This document shows, in pieces, positions 18,301-26,514 of a DNA stretch of 35,779 bases. The notes beneath the pieces are model-generated. The model was given only the letters and a program-made list of their open reading frames with translations, was not told the origin of the DNA and made no database searches. Positions within the stretch are counted from its first letter, which is position 1. Every line of letters starts with the position of its first letter. The stretch is from Hyphomicrobiales bacterium. Its GTDB lineage: Bacteria; Pseudomonadota; Alphaproteobacteria; Rhizobiales; Rhizobiaceae. The stretch is from positions 1 through 35,779 of the forward strand of contig UBTA01000109.1 of NCBI GenBank assembly GCA_900468065.1. The letters run 5' to 3'. The translations under genes were made by a program, and so were the position numbers.

Positions 18301-21300
18301 CCGGACAGAATGACATTCTGATTGGCGGTGAGGGGGATGATACGCTCTGGGGCGGAGCCGGTAACGACCGTCTGGAAGGTGGATATGGCGTTGATCATTT
18401 GCATGGTGGTGACGGCGACGACATTATTACCGACAGCGGCACGGACATCGGCGCCGCCGACGTCATTCATGGCGACGCCGGTAACGATGTCATAAATCCC
18501 GGTAGCGGCCTCGACCTCGTCTTCGGCGGCGACGGCCAGGACTTCATCTTCGGCGGCAGCGAGGCGAAGACAATCGCAGGCGGCGAGGGCAACGACTACG
18601 TCCGAGGCGGGACAGGGGTCAACATGATCTCCGGCAACGAGGGCAATGACTGGCTTGAAGGTGGCGATAGCTTCGACACGCTGGCCGGGGAAAACTCCGA
18701 GCTCTTTTTCAACTCCACGATCATCGGCCACGACATCCTCAACGGCCGAGGCAATGACAATGACTATGACGCCGAGTCTGGCGACGACATCATGTTTCAG
18801 GGCGTCGGCATCGAGCGCAACAACGGCATGGCCGGCTTCGACTGGGCTATTCACAAGGGCAGCAGCATTGCCGCCGACAGCGATATGAACGTATCGATTT
18901 TTACCAACCAGCAAAACAATATCCTGCGCGACCGTTTCGATCTCGTCGAAGGCCTGTCTGGTTGGAAACTCGATGACAAGCTGAGAGGCCGGGAAGTTGT
19001 CGCCGGCGCCTACGACGCCAACGGCAACGCCGCGCAGGCAGCCCCTGGGGCACCGCTCGATTCCTATTCGAATGCGCTTCTTTACAAGAACGTGGGCCTT
19101 ATCAACGGCCTTAACGGGCTTGTAGGACACCTGATGCCCACAGGTGGTTCCATTGATCCCAACACAATTGTCATGGATACAGCGGATGCATCGGACATTC
19201 TCCTGGGCGGTGGCGGCAGCGACCTCCTCGAAGGGATGGCTGGCAACGACATCATCGATGGTGACCGTTGGCTGAATGCGCGCATCCGGTTCGATCAGGG
19301 CGGCGTTGGCTACACGACGGACAGCCTTAGCGGTTTGATCTATCGTGAGGCCGATTATATCGACGGCGCGCCGTTAGCCGGGAGCGTGGCGCAGTTCGCC
19401 GGGCAGACGCTTGACAAACTGCTGTTCAGCCACACGATCTCAGCGGGGCAGCTCGATATGGTTCGCGAGATCGTCGATGGCGGCAAGACCGGCGATGTGG
19501 ATACTGCCGTCTATTGGGACGTCAAGGACAACTACAGCTTCACGGCGAATGCCGATGGGAGCATTACCGTCGAGCACGTCAACCAGGGCAACGCGGTGAT
19601 CGATCCGTCCACTGGCCGTGCGCGCGCATCAGATGGTATCGACCGCCTTTACAATATCGAGACACTGCGGTTCGCTGATGGCGAATTCCTGGTTGGCCAG
19701 CTGATCAATGCACCGGCGACCGGTGTTCCGGTGATCAGCGATCAGACCCCGACCGAAGGCCAGCAGCTGACCGTCAACGTCAGCGGTATCCAGGACGGCA
19801 ACGGCATCGCCCCCAACAGCTTTGCCTATCAATGGCAAACCTCGGCTGATGGCACGACGTGGACCAACATCAATGGCGCGACCGGAGCCACGTTCACGCC
19901 ACAGGACCTTCCGCTGAACGCGTTCGGTGCCCAGGCGGGTCTCAGGTTGCGCGCAGTCGTCAACTTCACCGATCTTGGCGGCTATGCCGAAACCATCACG
20001 TCGCTTGCAACAGCACCCGTCGGTGTCGATTGGGACGGTATCCGGTTTATCCTCGTCAACAACACCTTCAACGGCACCGAAGGGGACGACATCGCAGATG
20101 GCGTCGATCCGCTGCTGCTTAGTGGTAACGATACGCTGAATGGCAATGGTGGCAACGATATCCTCAGCGGTGCGGGTGGCAATGATATCCTCGCCGGGGG
20201 CACCGGCAACGACACGCTGAATGGTGGAGCTGGGACGGACACTGCGGTCTTTGGCGGCGGCATCGGTAACTACGCTCTCGCGCATAACGGCACGGTTCTG
20301 ACGGTGACCGATCGTGTCGGGGCAGAAGGAACCGATGCACTAACCGGTATCGAGACGTTGCGCTTCAACGGTGTCAACCACGAGATTATCACCGGTACAG
20401 CTGCCAACAATACGAACCTTAATGGCGCCAACGGAGCGAATGGCGTTCAGGCGGTGTTTGGCCTGGGTGGGGCCGATACGATCAACGGCGGCGCGGGAAA
20501 TGACTACATCAATGGTGGTGCAGGCAATGATGTGATTTCGCAAACGTCGAACACCGGTGGCCGCGATATCGTCGACGGTGGGGCGGATGTCGATACCTAC
20601 AGTCTGACCGGTGCCGTAGGTGCGGAAACGTTCCGGATTTATACGCGGGCCGCCGCCACGTCGGCGGGGATAACCGGACTTGCAGCGGAGACGGAGATCG
20701 TCATTACCCGTAATGGGACAAACAACGCCTCCGTAATCGCCGAACTCGATAACATTGAAGAGATCGTCATCAACGCCAACACGGCCTCGCCTCCGGGGGG
20801 TCCTATCGGCGGTGTCGTGTTGGGCGGTGATACGATCCAGGTGTTCGGAGACTTCGCGGAAACAAGCCTGGCGCTGAACACCATCACAATAGACGGCAGC
20901 ACCGGTGACGACACGATCGATATTAGCGCGCTGCAATCGGCCCATCGCATCGTCCTGCGTACCAACGGTGGCAGGGACGTGATTGTCGGAACGCTGCGGG
21001 CGCAGGATGTGATCGAACTTCCGGCGGGATCTCTCCTGGAAAACTACGTGGCAGGAACGAATGCCGAAAATGGAATGGTGACGCTGACCGATCCGGGAAG
21101 CGGCCACTCGGTCAGCTTCTTCACGGACGGAGCCCCAAATGTGGTGGTCGCTCCATCCGAAGGAAGTGACGATGACGACGACGATGATGACGATAATGGT
21201 GAAGGGTGTGGTTCGGGTGCCGGAAACGGCAGCGGTGGCGGCACGCTTCCTCTGCCGGTCGCAACGCTGGCACTGGTCGGGACGGCAGCCGGGGAGGCTC

Positions 21301-22157
21301 TGGCAGGCGGCTCGGGTGATGATACGGTTCTGGCCGGTGGCGGTGCGGATATCCTATCGGGCAATGCCGGCCACGACATTCTGCGGGCCGAGGATGGCGA
21401 CGACGTGATCACTGCAGGAGCGGGCAACGACGTTGCTTCGGGCGGTGCCGGCGATGACCAAGTGCATGGGGGTTCAGGTAATGACCTTCTGTTCGGCAAT
21501 GCGGGTTCGGATCTTCTGTTCGGTGACGATGGTGACGACGTCATCGAAGGCGGTGTCAGCGATGACCAGGCCTGGGGCGGTGCCGGCAACGACACTGTTC
21601 TCGCCACGGCAAACGACGGCAGCGACCGGTATTGGGGGGATGCCGGAATGGATACGCTGGATTACTCGGTCGCCACGGGCAATCTGACCGTCGATCTCGG
21701 GAATGGTTTCATGGGCCGCGGATCGGTGTCCGGAGGGACAACGGGCAATGATACGTTCTTCGGCTTTGAAAATTTCATCGGAGGCTCCGGCCACGACGTG
21801 ATCACGGCTTCAAACGCTGCCAATGTCATAGACGGCGGGCTGGGGGACGACAGGTTCCGCTTCACCTCCGCCGCGGCCGCCGATGGCGATACGATCTACG
21901 GGTTCCGGCCCGGCGACACGATCGATTTTTCCGCAATCGATGCCAACAGCTCCGTTACCGGCACGCAGAACTTCGTCCTCAATGCCGGAACGTCGCTCAC
22001 GGCGATCGGCGGTGTGGCGATCACGCACGAGGTCCGCGACGGTGACGAGTTCACGATCATCCGTGGCCACACCGACGCCGATAACGCCGCAGACTTCGAG
22101 CTTGCAATCGCCGGCAGGCACACGTTGACCAGTGGCGATTTCCAGGGCGTGGCCTGA
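15324..22157 (+). CDS. giant RTX exoprotein with animal-type haem peroxidase domain (MopA-like)
   Basis: The protein has 2277 residues from the ATG at 15324, chosen because GGGGAG lies upstream and the frame before it lacks a ribosome binding site. Residues ~100-940 form an animal-type haem peroxidase. GQFFDHGLD carries Gln274, Asp277 and distal His278; GDGRGNEN carries catalytic Arg524 and haem-linking Glu527; EHNR and proximal His643 in YRFGHSML follow, then DLGALNIARARETGVPSLNE. Calcium-binding RTX nonapeptides (GGxGxDxLx) occur at ~988-1120, 1286-1316, 1580-1640, 1715-1760 and 1989-2105. An Ig-like segment lies at ~1468-1563 and a nine-Asp run near 1950. There is no Sec signal; the C-terminal ~170 residues should carry the type I secretion signal. 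The domain order recalls the Mn(II)-oxidising MopA peroxidases of Aurantimonas and Erythrobacter. Substrate here is unproven. Confidence 0.92.
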   Translation: MADLNRHDLEFILKQIKIAEATSGAASLNPVAITQVRLDANDNPTTDESFPLVVNNPLIPYGLRTVNGSYNNIVPGSEYNGSADQIMPRLLDPVFLNDQDGDTYGSGPSAVTNTNYGNIGQNVADADPRIISNLISDQTLGNPAVIIAALSSLGHADPYAILATPANNSAYTAAVLAFQAADGAERELANAKAALQGLSFGPPVPSAVTAAAQARVTAAQTDFDGKLADKLSAYEVLEDTIGITMEGDTVFIENVAPDLGDTAPFNGFFTLFGQFFDHGLDLVSKGGAGTVYIPLQPDDPLYVEGSRTNFMVLTRATPVIGAGTDGQLGTADDTVDHNNETTPWIDLNQVYTSNASHQVFLREYVMVDGKPVSTGRMLESATGGPATWADVKLQAAEKLGILLTDADVLRVPGLLTDQYGEFVRGANGLPQLVIPGGSVQGNLASPVPASQAMSAGRAFLNDIAHNAVPTGFVDHDRNPATAPIAVLADADTVAGNTITPNMFGIATTYDNELLDKHVIVGDGRGNENIGLTSVHHLFHSEHNRQVAETKATILATSDLAFINEWLAVDVAALPANPASLIWDGERLFQAGRFATEMVYQHLVFEEFARAAAPDVDPFIFSNTADIDGAIVAEFAHVVYRFGHSMLTDTIDILGMTAGGPEEQSIGLIEAFLNPIAFEAAGSDAEHAAGAILRGMTRQAGNEIDEHLTDALRNNLVGLPLDLGALNIARARETGVPSLNEARSQFYANTQDTRVKPYESWYDFALSMKNPASLINFIAAYGSHAALAGSLTLEQKRDAAASLVLGDGDDSDGVTINGTVYNDRLDFLNGRGAYAADTLGGLNTVDFWIGGLAEKKMSFGSMLGSSFTYVFEYQMESLQAGDRFYYLSRTQGLNLLNELEADSFAQLIKRNTTVGEDGSHINGAAFQTATHILEVDQSKQLTGLGIDGKADPLHTNPILQAINPMVDRTAPGAASGYDNSLRYSGLDHVVLGGTGQNDILIGGEGDDTLWGGAGNDRLEGGYGVDHLHGGDGDDIITDSGTDIGAADVIHGDAGNDVINPGSGLDLVFGGDGQDFIFGGSEAKTIAGGEGNDYVRGGTGVNMISGNEGNDWLEGGDSFDTLAGENSELFFNSTIIGHDILNGRGNDNDYDAESGDDIMFQGVGIERNNGMAGFDWAIHKGSSIAADSDMNVSIFTNQQNNILRDRFDLVEGLSGWKLDDKLRGREVVAGAYDANGNAAQAAPGAPLDSYSNALLYKNVGLINGLNGLVGHLMPTGGSIDPNTIVMDTADASDILLGGGGSDLLEGMAGNDIIDGDRWLNARIRFDQGGVGYTTDSLSGLIYREADYIDGAPLAGSVAQFAGQTLDKLLFSHTISAGQLDMVREIVDGGKTGDVDTAVYWDVKDNYSFTANADGSITVEHVNQGNAVIDPSTGRARASDGIDRLYNIETLRFADGEFLVGQLINAPATGVPVISDQTPTEGQQLTVNVSGIQDGNGIAPNSFAYQWQTSADGTTWTNINGATGATFTPQDLPLNAFGAQAGLRLRAVVNFTDLGGYAETITSLATAPVGVDWDGIRFILVNNTFNGTEGDDIADGVDPLLLSGNDTLNGNGGNDILSGAGGNDILAGGTGNDTLNGGAGTDTAVFGGGIGNYALAHNGTVLTVTDRVGAEGTDALTGIETLRFNGVNHEIITGTAANNTNLNGANGANGVQAVFGLGGADTINGGAGNDYINGGAGNDVISQTSNTGGRDIVDGGADVDTYSLTGAVGAETFRIYTRAAATSAGITGLAAETEIVITRNGTNNASVIAELDNIEEIVINANTASPPGGPIGGVVLGGDTIQVFGDFAETSLALNTITIDGSTGDDTIDISALQSAHRIVLRTNGGRDVIVGTLRAQDVIELPAGSLLENYVAGTNAENGMVTLTDPGSGHSVSFFTDGAPNVVVAPSEGSDDDDDDDDDNGEGCGSGAGNGSGGGTLPLPVATLALVGTAAGEALAGGSGDDTVLAGGGADILSGNAGHDILRAEDGDDVITAGAGNDVASGGAGDDQVHGGSGNDLLFGNAGSDLLFGDDGDDVIEGGVSDDQAWGGAGNDTVLATANDGSDRYWGDAGMDTLDYSVATGNLTVDLGNGFMGRGSVSGGTTGNDTFFGFENFIGGSGHDVITASNAANVIDGGLGDDRFRFTSAAAADGDTIYGFRPGDTIDFSAIDANSSVTGTQNFVLNAGTSLTAIGGVAITHEVRDGDEFTIIRGHTDADNAADFELAIAGRHTLTSGDFQGVA

Positions 22158-22175
22158 GGAGGCTTCGTCTTAGGG

Positions 22176-22201
22176 TCTGCCCGGTCAAATGGCCGGGCAG
22201 A
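22176..22201 (+). terminator. hairpin between peroxidase and transporter genes, possible attenuator
   Basis: TCTGCCCGG (22176-22184) and CCGGGCAGA (22193-22201) form a perfect nine-pair stem with an eight-base loop, 19 bases after the peroxidase stop. No T-run follows, so it is not a classical intrinsic terminator. It may protect the peroxidase mRNA end or reduce read-through into the transporter genes. Confidence 0.5.
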
Positions 22202-22279
22202 TCGAAACTGCTTCTCGTGAGGCGATATAGCCAATCGACTGTGTGACGTCTTCAGGCAAGCTTCTTTGGGGGTAATGTT

Positions 22280-23992
22280 ATGAGCAGGAACAAACCAGAC
22301 CATCAGATCAATGGTATGGGCGGATTGATGGCCTATGTGTTCGGTCTGTCGGGGATCATCAACATATTGGCCCTCACCGGTGCCTTCTACATGCTACAGA
22401 TCTACGATCGGGCACTGGCGTCCGGCAGCATCTCGACGCTCGTGGCGTTATCGGCGCTGGCGATCGGGCTTTATCTGTTCCAGGGCATATTCGATATCCT
22501 TCGCTCTCAGATCCTGGTGCGGCTTGGTGCAAGACTGGACGAGAGACTTGCGCCGCTGGCCCATAAAGTGGTGATCGACATGCCGCGCTACGGCTATTCG
22601 ACGGCGGAGGCAACGGAGCGGGGCCGCGACGTGGACACCCTGCGGGGCTTCCTTGCTAGTCCCGGGTTGATTGCCCTGTTCGATCTTCCCTTTATGCCGA
22701 TCTATCTGGTTTTTGTCTGGCTCCTGCATCCGATGCTCGGCTTACTGACGATCGGCGGTGCGGTGGTTCTCGGTCTTTTGACGCTTGCCACTGAACTTCT
22801 GACCCGGCGGCATGCCAAGGAAATGCTGCGGTCTGCCGTACTGCGCAACGCGGTGATTGATTCCAATGCGCGCAACAGCGACATCATGCATTCGATGGGG
22901 ATCACCGGGCGTGCAATTGACCGGTTCGAGCGCGCCAACCGTCGTCATCTGGAGACGCAGACGAAGACATCGGACATTTCGGGAACTTTCGCGGGTCTGT
23001 CGAAAGTTCTGAGGATGATGCTGCAGTCAGCGATCCTGGGCCTTGGCGCCTACCTGACCATAAAAGGCGAACTTTCGGCTGGTTCCATCATCGCCTCGTC
23101 AATCGTCACGGCCCGGGCGTTGGCGCCGGTGGATCAGGCGATTGCCCAGTGGAAGGGCATGGTAGCAGCACGTCGCAGCCATGCGCGGCTGAAGGAAACA
23201 CTGGCTGTGATCACCGATGATGACGGCTTGCTAGCATTGCCGGCGCCGCAGGAAAGCCTGACGGTCGAGGCGATCACAACCGTGGCACCGCATACCGGCG
23301 CCGTACTGCTCAGCGATGTCAGTTTCGAGCTGAAGGCGGGACAGGCCCTGGCTTTGATCGGACCGTCGGGTGGCGGCAAGACGACACTGGTGCGTTCGCT
23401 TTTGGGCATCTGGCCAACACTGCGCGGGGCGGTGCGGGTCGATGGCGCCGATCTCAAGCAATGGCCCGCGAGCTTTTTCAGCGAACATGTCGGTTATTTG
23501 CCGCAGGACGTGGCGTTGATGGATGGAACAATCTCCGACAACATCTGCCGGTTCACCGATACGCCGGAGCCCCGGAGCATCATCCGGGCTGCCCGGCAAG
23601 CGGGTATTCACGAACTGATCGTGCGGCTGCCAAACGGCTACCAGACGGAACTTGGTCCGAACGGCATGTCGCTGTCGGCCGGTCAGCGCCAACGCATCGC
23701 TCTTGCCCGTGCGCTTTACGGCGACCCCTTCCTGATTGTGCTCGACGAGCCCAACTCCAATCTGGATTCGGAAGGCGAAGAGGCCCTGATGCTGGCAATC
23801 ACCAAGGTGCGCGCCCGCGGCGGCATTGTCGTGATTGTTGCGCATCGCCCAAGTGCATTGCAGCCTGTCGATATGGTCGGCGTGATGCAGAATGGCAAGC
23901 TCGTGGCCTTCGGACCCAAGGAAGACGTGATCAAGCCGCCGGCACCACAGCTGGTGCGGCAGATGCCGGAGCGGGTCGTGGCCGCCGAATAG
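22280..23992 (+). CDS. type I secretion ABC transporter (PrtD/LapB-like permease-ATPase)
   Basis: This 570-residue inner-membrane half-transporter has an N-terminal membrane domain (~20-300) with several hydrophobic segments. The nucleotide-binding domain carries Walker A GPSGGGKT (361-368), signature LSAGQRQ (from 465) and Walker B LIVLDEP with Asp489-Glu490, followed by the NSNLD D-loop typical of the PrtD group. There is no C39 peptidase-like N-terminal domain, as expected for RTX protease/peroxidase exporters. It should energise export of the two flanking RTX proteins with the HlyD-type protein at 26515. GGGGG lies shortly upstream of the ATG. An outer-membrane TolC partner is not in the window. 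Confidence 0.95.
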   Translation: MSRNKPDHQINGMGGLMAYVFGLSGIINILALTGAFYMLQIYDRALASGSISTLVALSALAIGLYLFQGIFDILRSQILVRLGARLDERLAPLAHKVVIDMPRYGYSTAEATERGRDVDTLRGFLASPGLIALFDLPFMPIYLVFVWLLHPMLGLLTIGGAVVLGLLTLATELLTRRHAKEMLRSAVLRNAVIDSNARNSDIMHSMGITGRAIDRFERANRRHLETQTKTSDISGTFAGLSKVLRMMLQSAILGLGAYLTIKGELSAGSIIASSIVTARALAPVDQAIAQWKGMVAARRSHARLKETLAVITDDDGLLALPAPQESLTVEAITTVAPHTGAVLLSDVSFELKAGQALALIGPSGGGKTTLVRSLLGIWPTLRGAVRVDGADLKQWPASFFSEHVGYLPQDVALMDGTISDNICRFTDTPEPRSIIRAARQAGIHELIVRLPNGYQTELGPNGMSLSAGQRQRIALARALYGDPFLIVLDEPNSNLDSEGEEALMLAITKVRARGGIVVIVAHRPSALQPVDMVGVMQNGKLVAFGPKEDVIKPPAPQLVRQMPERVVAAE

Positions 23993-24053
23993 AGTGGTTG
24001 AGGCGTGAGCCGGCGATCGAGGGACGCCGGCGAGGATTGGAAAGGGGAGCGGC

Positions 24054-26450
24054 ATGGAAGACAAACTTGTCCTTGGACTGCCCGACACGGCAGCCTCGAT
24101 AGCGCCGATGAACCGGTTTGCCGAACAGGACAAGCCGGCGCCGAAAACGCGGCGCGTGTTGTTGCCTGCTTTCGTTGTGGCGGCCGTCGGGATATTCCTT
24201 GGCAAGTTGCGCGCGGAACTGGATGGCGGGACTGCTGAGCCGCCGCCGGCGGAACCCGTTTTCGATATCCCCTTGGCGGATATGGAACGCAACGCTGCCT
24301 ATCCACAGGGCCTCGATATCGTCCAACAGGTGGCAGCCTATCTGCGTCAGATTTCGCAAGAGAATGATCCCGATGCGGCGCGTGTGCGCAAGGTCCTGTC
24401 GAATTTTCCGGTTGTCGATGCAGTCAACACTGACGGTGACGATGCCGGTGCAGATGCCGGACGTCGGCCGGCCAATGACAATCCTGTGCCGGGCACTTTC
24501 GAGTTTGCCGCCCTCTTGCCCCTCGGGAGCGGTCGCAGGTCTGGAAATCAGGCTTCAAATGGCGACGGGAATGATGACGATTTTCCTGTTACGGGTCCCG
24601 GCGGCACACCGGGAGGCTCCAATGGAACGCCCGGTACAGGCACGCCTGGCGGTGCCGGCCCTGGAACGGGGAGCGGCGGAAATGGCGGTGTTACACCGCC
24701 GCGCGGCAATGGTTTGCCGACGGTGTCTGGCCGGGTGGCGCTGGGCAGCGGGCTGATGAACTTGTCCGTGCTGATCCTGCTGGATACACTTGTCGCCTTT
24801 GCGAGCGACCCCGACGGCGATCCACTGTCGGTCTCCAACCTCACGGTATCGTCGGGCATGGTGCGTGCCTATGGGCCCGGCATGTGGATCTATACGCCGG
24901 ATCGCGGTTATCTCGGAGACGTCACCTTCAATTATGGCATCGGTGACGGCACCGGCTCCGTCTCGGCGCAGGCGCAGCTTGATCTGCTCAAGGCCCCGCC
25001 GCACGAGCTCCGTGGAACCGGTGACGATGATACGCTGCTCGGCACGCCCGAAGACGATATGATCGATGCGCTCGGTGGCGACGACATCGTCTACGGCCGC
25101 GAGAGCAACGACATCATTGTCGGTGGTGGTGGCGACGACACGCTCTTGGGCGGCGATGGCAACGATATTCTCTATGGCGGTGCAGGTGGTGATCGCCTGT
25201 TTGGCGGAAATGGCAACGATATACTGTTCGGCGGTGATGGCGACGATCAACTCCATGGCGAAGCGGGCGATGACGTGCTCATTGCCGGGACCGGCAACGA
25301 CACGGCAAGCGGCAGCAGCGGCGACGACAAACTGTTCGGCGAGGATGGCAACGATGTCCTGGTCGGCGACGCCGGCCAGGATCTTCTCGATGGCGGCGAG
25401 GGCGACGATACGCTGACCGGCGGCACGGGCGTCGATGTTGTGGTGGGCGGAGCCGGTAACGACCGGGTAATCATCGGCCCTTCGCCCGAAGAGGTTCGCA
25501 ATGCTCGGGACAGCGCTACTGCTGCCCCGATCGCCACCTCCGACGGAAACGACAATTACCAGGGTGGCGATGACTACGACACCCTCGACGCTTCGGCTCT
25601 AGTGCAGGACGTGGTGATCAACCTGGAGGAAAACCGAGCGAGCGGCGTTGAGATTGGCCTCGATCGTATTCAGGGCTTTGAGGCGGTGATCGGCGGGGCG
25701 GGCAACGACGAGATCACCGGTGATGCGCAGCACAATCGTCTGTTCGGCGGAGATGGCGACGACACGTTGGCCGGCGGGGCCGGTGACGATGTGGTTGATG
25801 GTGGCGACGGCGATGACCGGGTCGTCATTGTACTTGTGACCAATGGTGATGGTGACGACAGCTACCAGGGCGGCGCCGGTTTCGATACCTACGATGCGAC
25901 TGCGACGCTTTCCGGCGTCGTGATCGATCTCAACACCGGCGAAGCTCATGGTGTCGAAATCGGGTGCGATGACGTCGACGGCTTCGAGGCCGCGATCGGT
26001 GGCCTTGGCGACGACGTTCTCATCGCGAGTTCGCAAGTCAACGTTCTCATCGGCGGAGACGGCAACGACGTCTTTGTTTTTCGCTCGATCGCAGCACTTC
26101 ACAACGGCGGTTATTCCAACGATGGCAGTTCGGGCGGCTATGAAAACCGCGACCGCATTCTCGACTTCAAAGTGGGCGACCGCATCGACTTGTCGGAGCT
26201 TGCCGACCAGATCGGCGGCCTGATGTTCGAGCGCATCATGGATAATGTTGACGATCAGGACGATGTGAAGCGCATTCGGCTCTACAGCGAGTTCGAGGAC
26301 GGTGGGACGCAGATCGTGCGCGCTGTCATTGACCTTGAGGACGAGCGCGATGATCTGGAGTTGATCATCTACAGCCATCAGGGTTTGACAGAGGACGACT
26401 TCATCCTCGCCGCCCGCGATGACGATGATTATAGCGCGGCACGCGCCTGA
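24054..26450 (+). CDS. RTX calcium-binding protein with N-terminal membrane segment and cadherin-like domain
   Basis: This 798-residue acidic protein starts at an ATG with AGGGGAG just upstream. A basic KTRR precedes a single hydrophobic segment (~35-50, LLPAFVVAAVGIFLG), suggesting a cytoplasmic N-terminus. A low-complexity Gly/Pro/Thr linker (~178-221) leads to a cadherin/tandem-95-like domain (~221-318, with DPDGDPLSVSNL and YTPDRGYLGDVTFNYGIGDG). RTX repeats occupy ~322-473. Two tandem ~100-residue modules follow, sharing VEIGxDxxxGFEAxIGG, with further RTX between them. The acidic C-terminus (~690-798) resembles type I secretion signals. Placed between the ABC and HlyD genes, it is probably a co-secreted partner or a surface-retained anchor. 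Function is not proven. Confidence 0.85.
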   Translation: MEDKLVLGLPDTAASIAPMNRFAEQDKPAPKTRRVLLPAFVVAAVGIFLGKLRAELDGGTAEPPPAEPVFDIPLADMERNAAYPQGLDIVQQVAAYLRQISQENDPDAARVRKVLSNFPVVDAVNTDGDDAGADAGRRPANDNPVPGTFEFAALLPLGSGRRSGNQASNGDGNDDDFPVTGPGGTPGGSNGTPGTGTPGGAGPGTGSGGNGGVTPPRGNGLPTVSGRVALGSGLMNLSVLILLDTLVAFASDPDGDPLSVSNLTVSSGMVRAYGPGMWIYTPDRGYLGDVTFNYGIGDGTGSVSAQAQLDLLKAPPHELRGTGDDDTLLGTPEDDMIDALGGDDIVYGRESNDIIVGGGGDDTLLGGDGNDILYGGAGGDRLFGGNGNDILFGGDGDDQLHGEAGDDVLIAGTGNDTASGSSGDDKLFGEDGNDVLVGDAGQDLLDGGEGDDTLTGGTGVDVVVGGAGNDRVIIGPSPEEVRNARDSATAAPIATSDGNDNYQGGDDYDTLDASALVQDVVINLEENRASGVEIGLDRIQGFEAVIGGAGNDEITGDAQHNRLFGGDGDDTLAGGAGDDVVDGGDGDDRVVIVLVTNGDGDDSYQGGAGFDTYDATATLSGVVIDLNTGEAHGVEIGCDDVDGFEAAIGGLGDDVLIASSQVNVLIGGDGNDVFVFRSIAALHNGGYSNDGSSGGYENRDRILDFKVGDRIDLSELADQIGGLMFERIMDNVDDQDDVKRIRLYSEFEDGGTQIVRAVIDLEDERDDLELIIYSHQGLTEDDFILAARDDDDYSAARA

Positions 26451-26514
26451 CGATGCCGTTCGCCCTCAAGCATTCAGGCCATGACAACCATGAAGACCAA
26501 CGCGTAGGGAGAGT

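Noticed and set aside
18003..19130. 375-codon minus-strand open frame opposite the RTX region
   Set aside because: Its Val/Ala/Asp-rich repeats are the antisense reading of GGxGxD repeats; no independent evidence of coding.
18285..21640. Repetitive GGxGxD-coding DNA as a possible CRISPR or tandem DNA repeat
   Set aside because: The repetition follows the nine-residue RTX protein motif with varied codons. There are no constant repeats with unique spacers, and I saw no CRISPR array or cas gene in the window.
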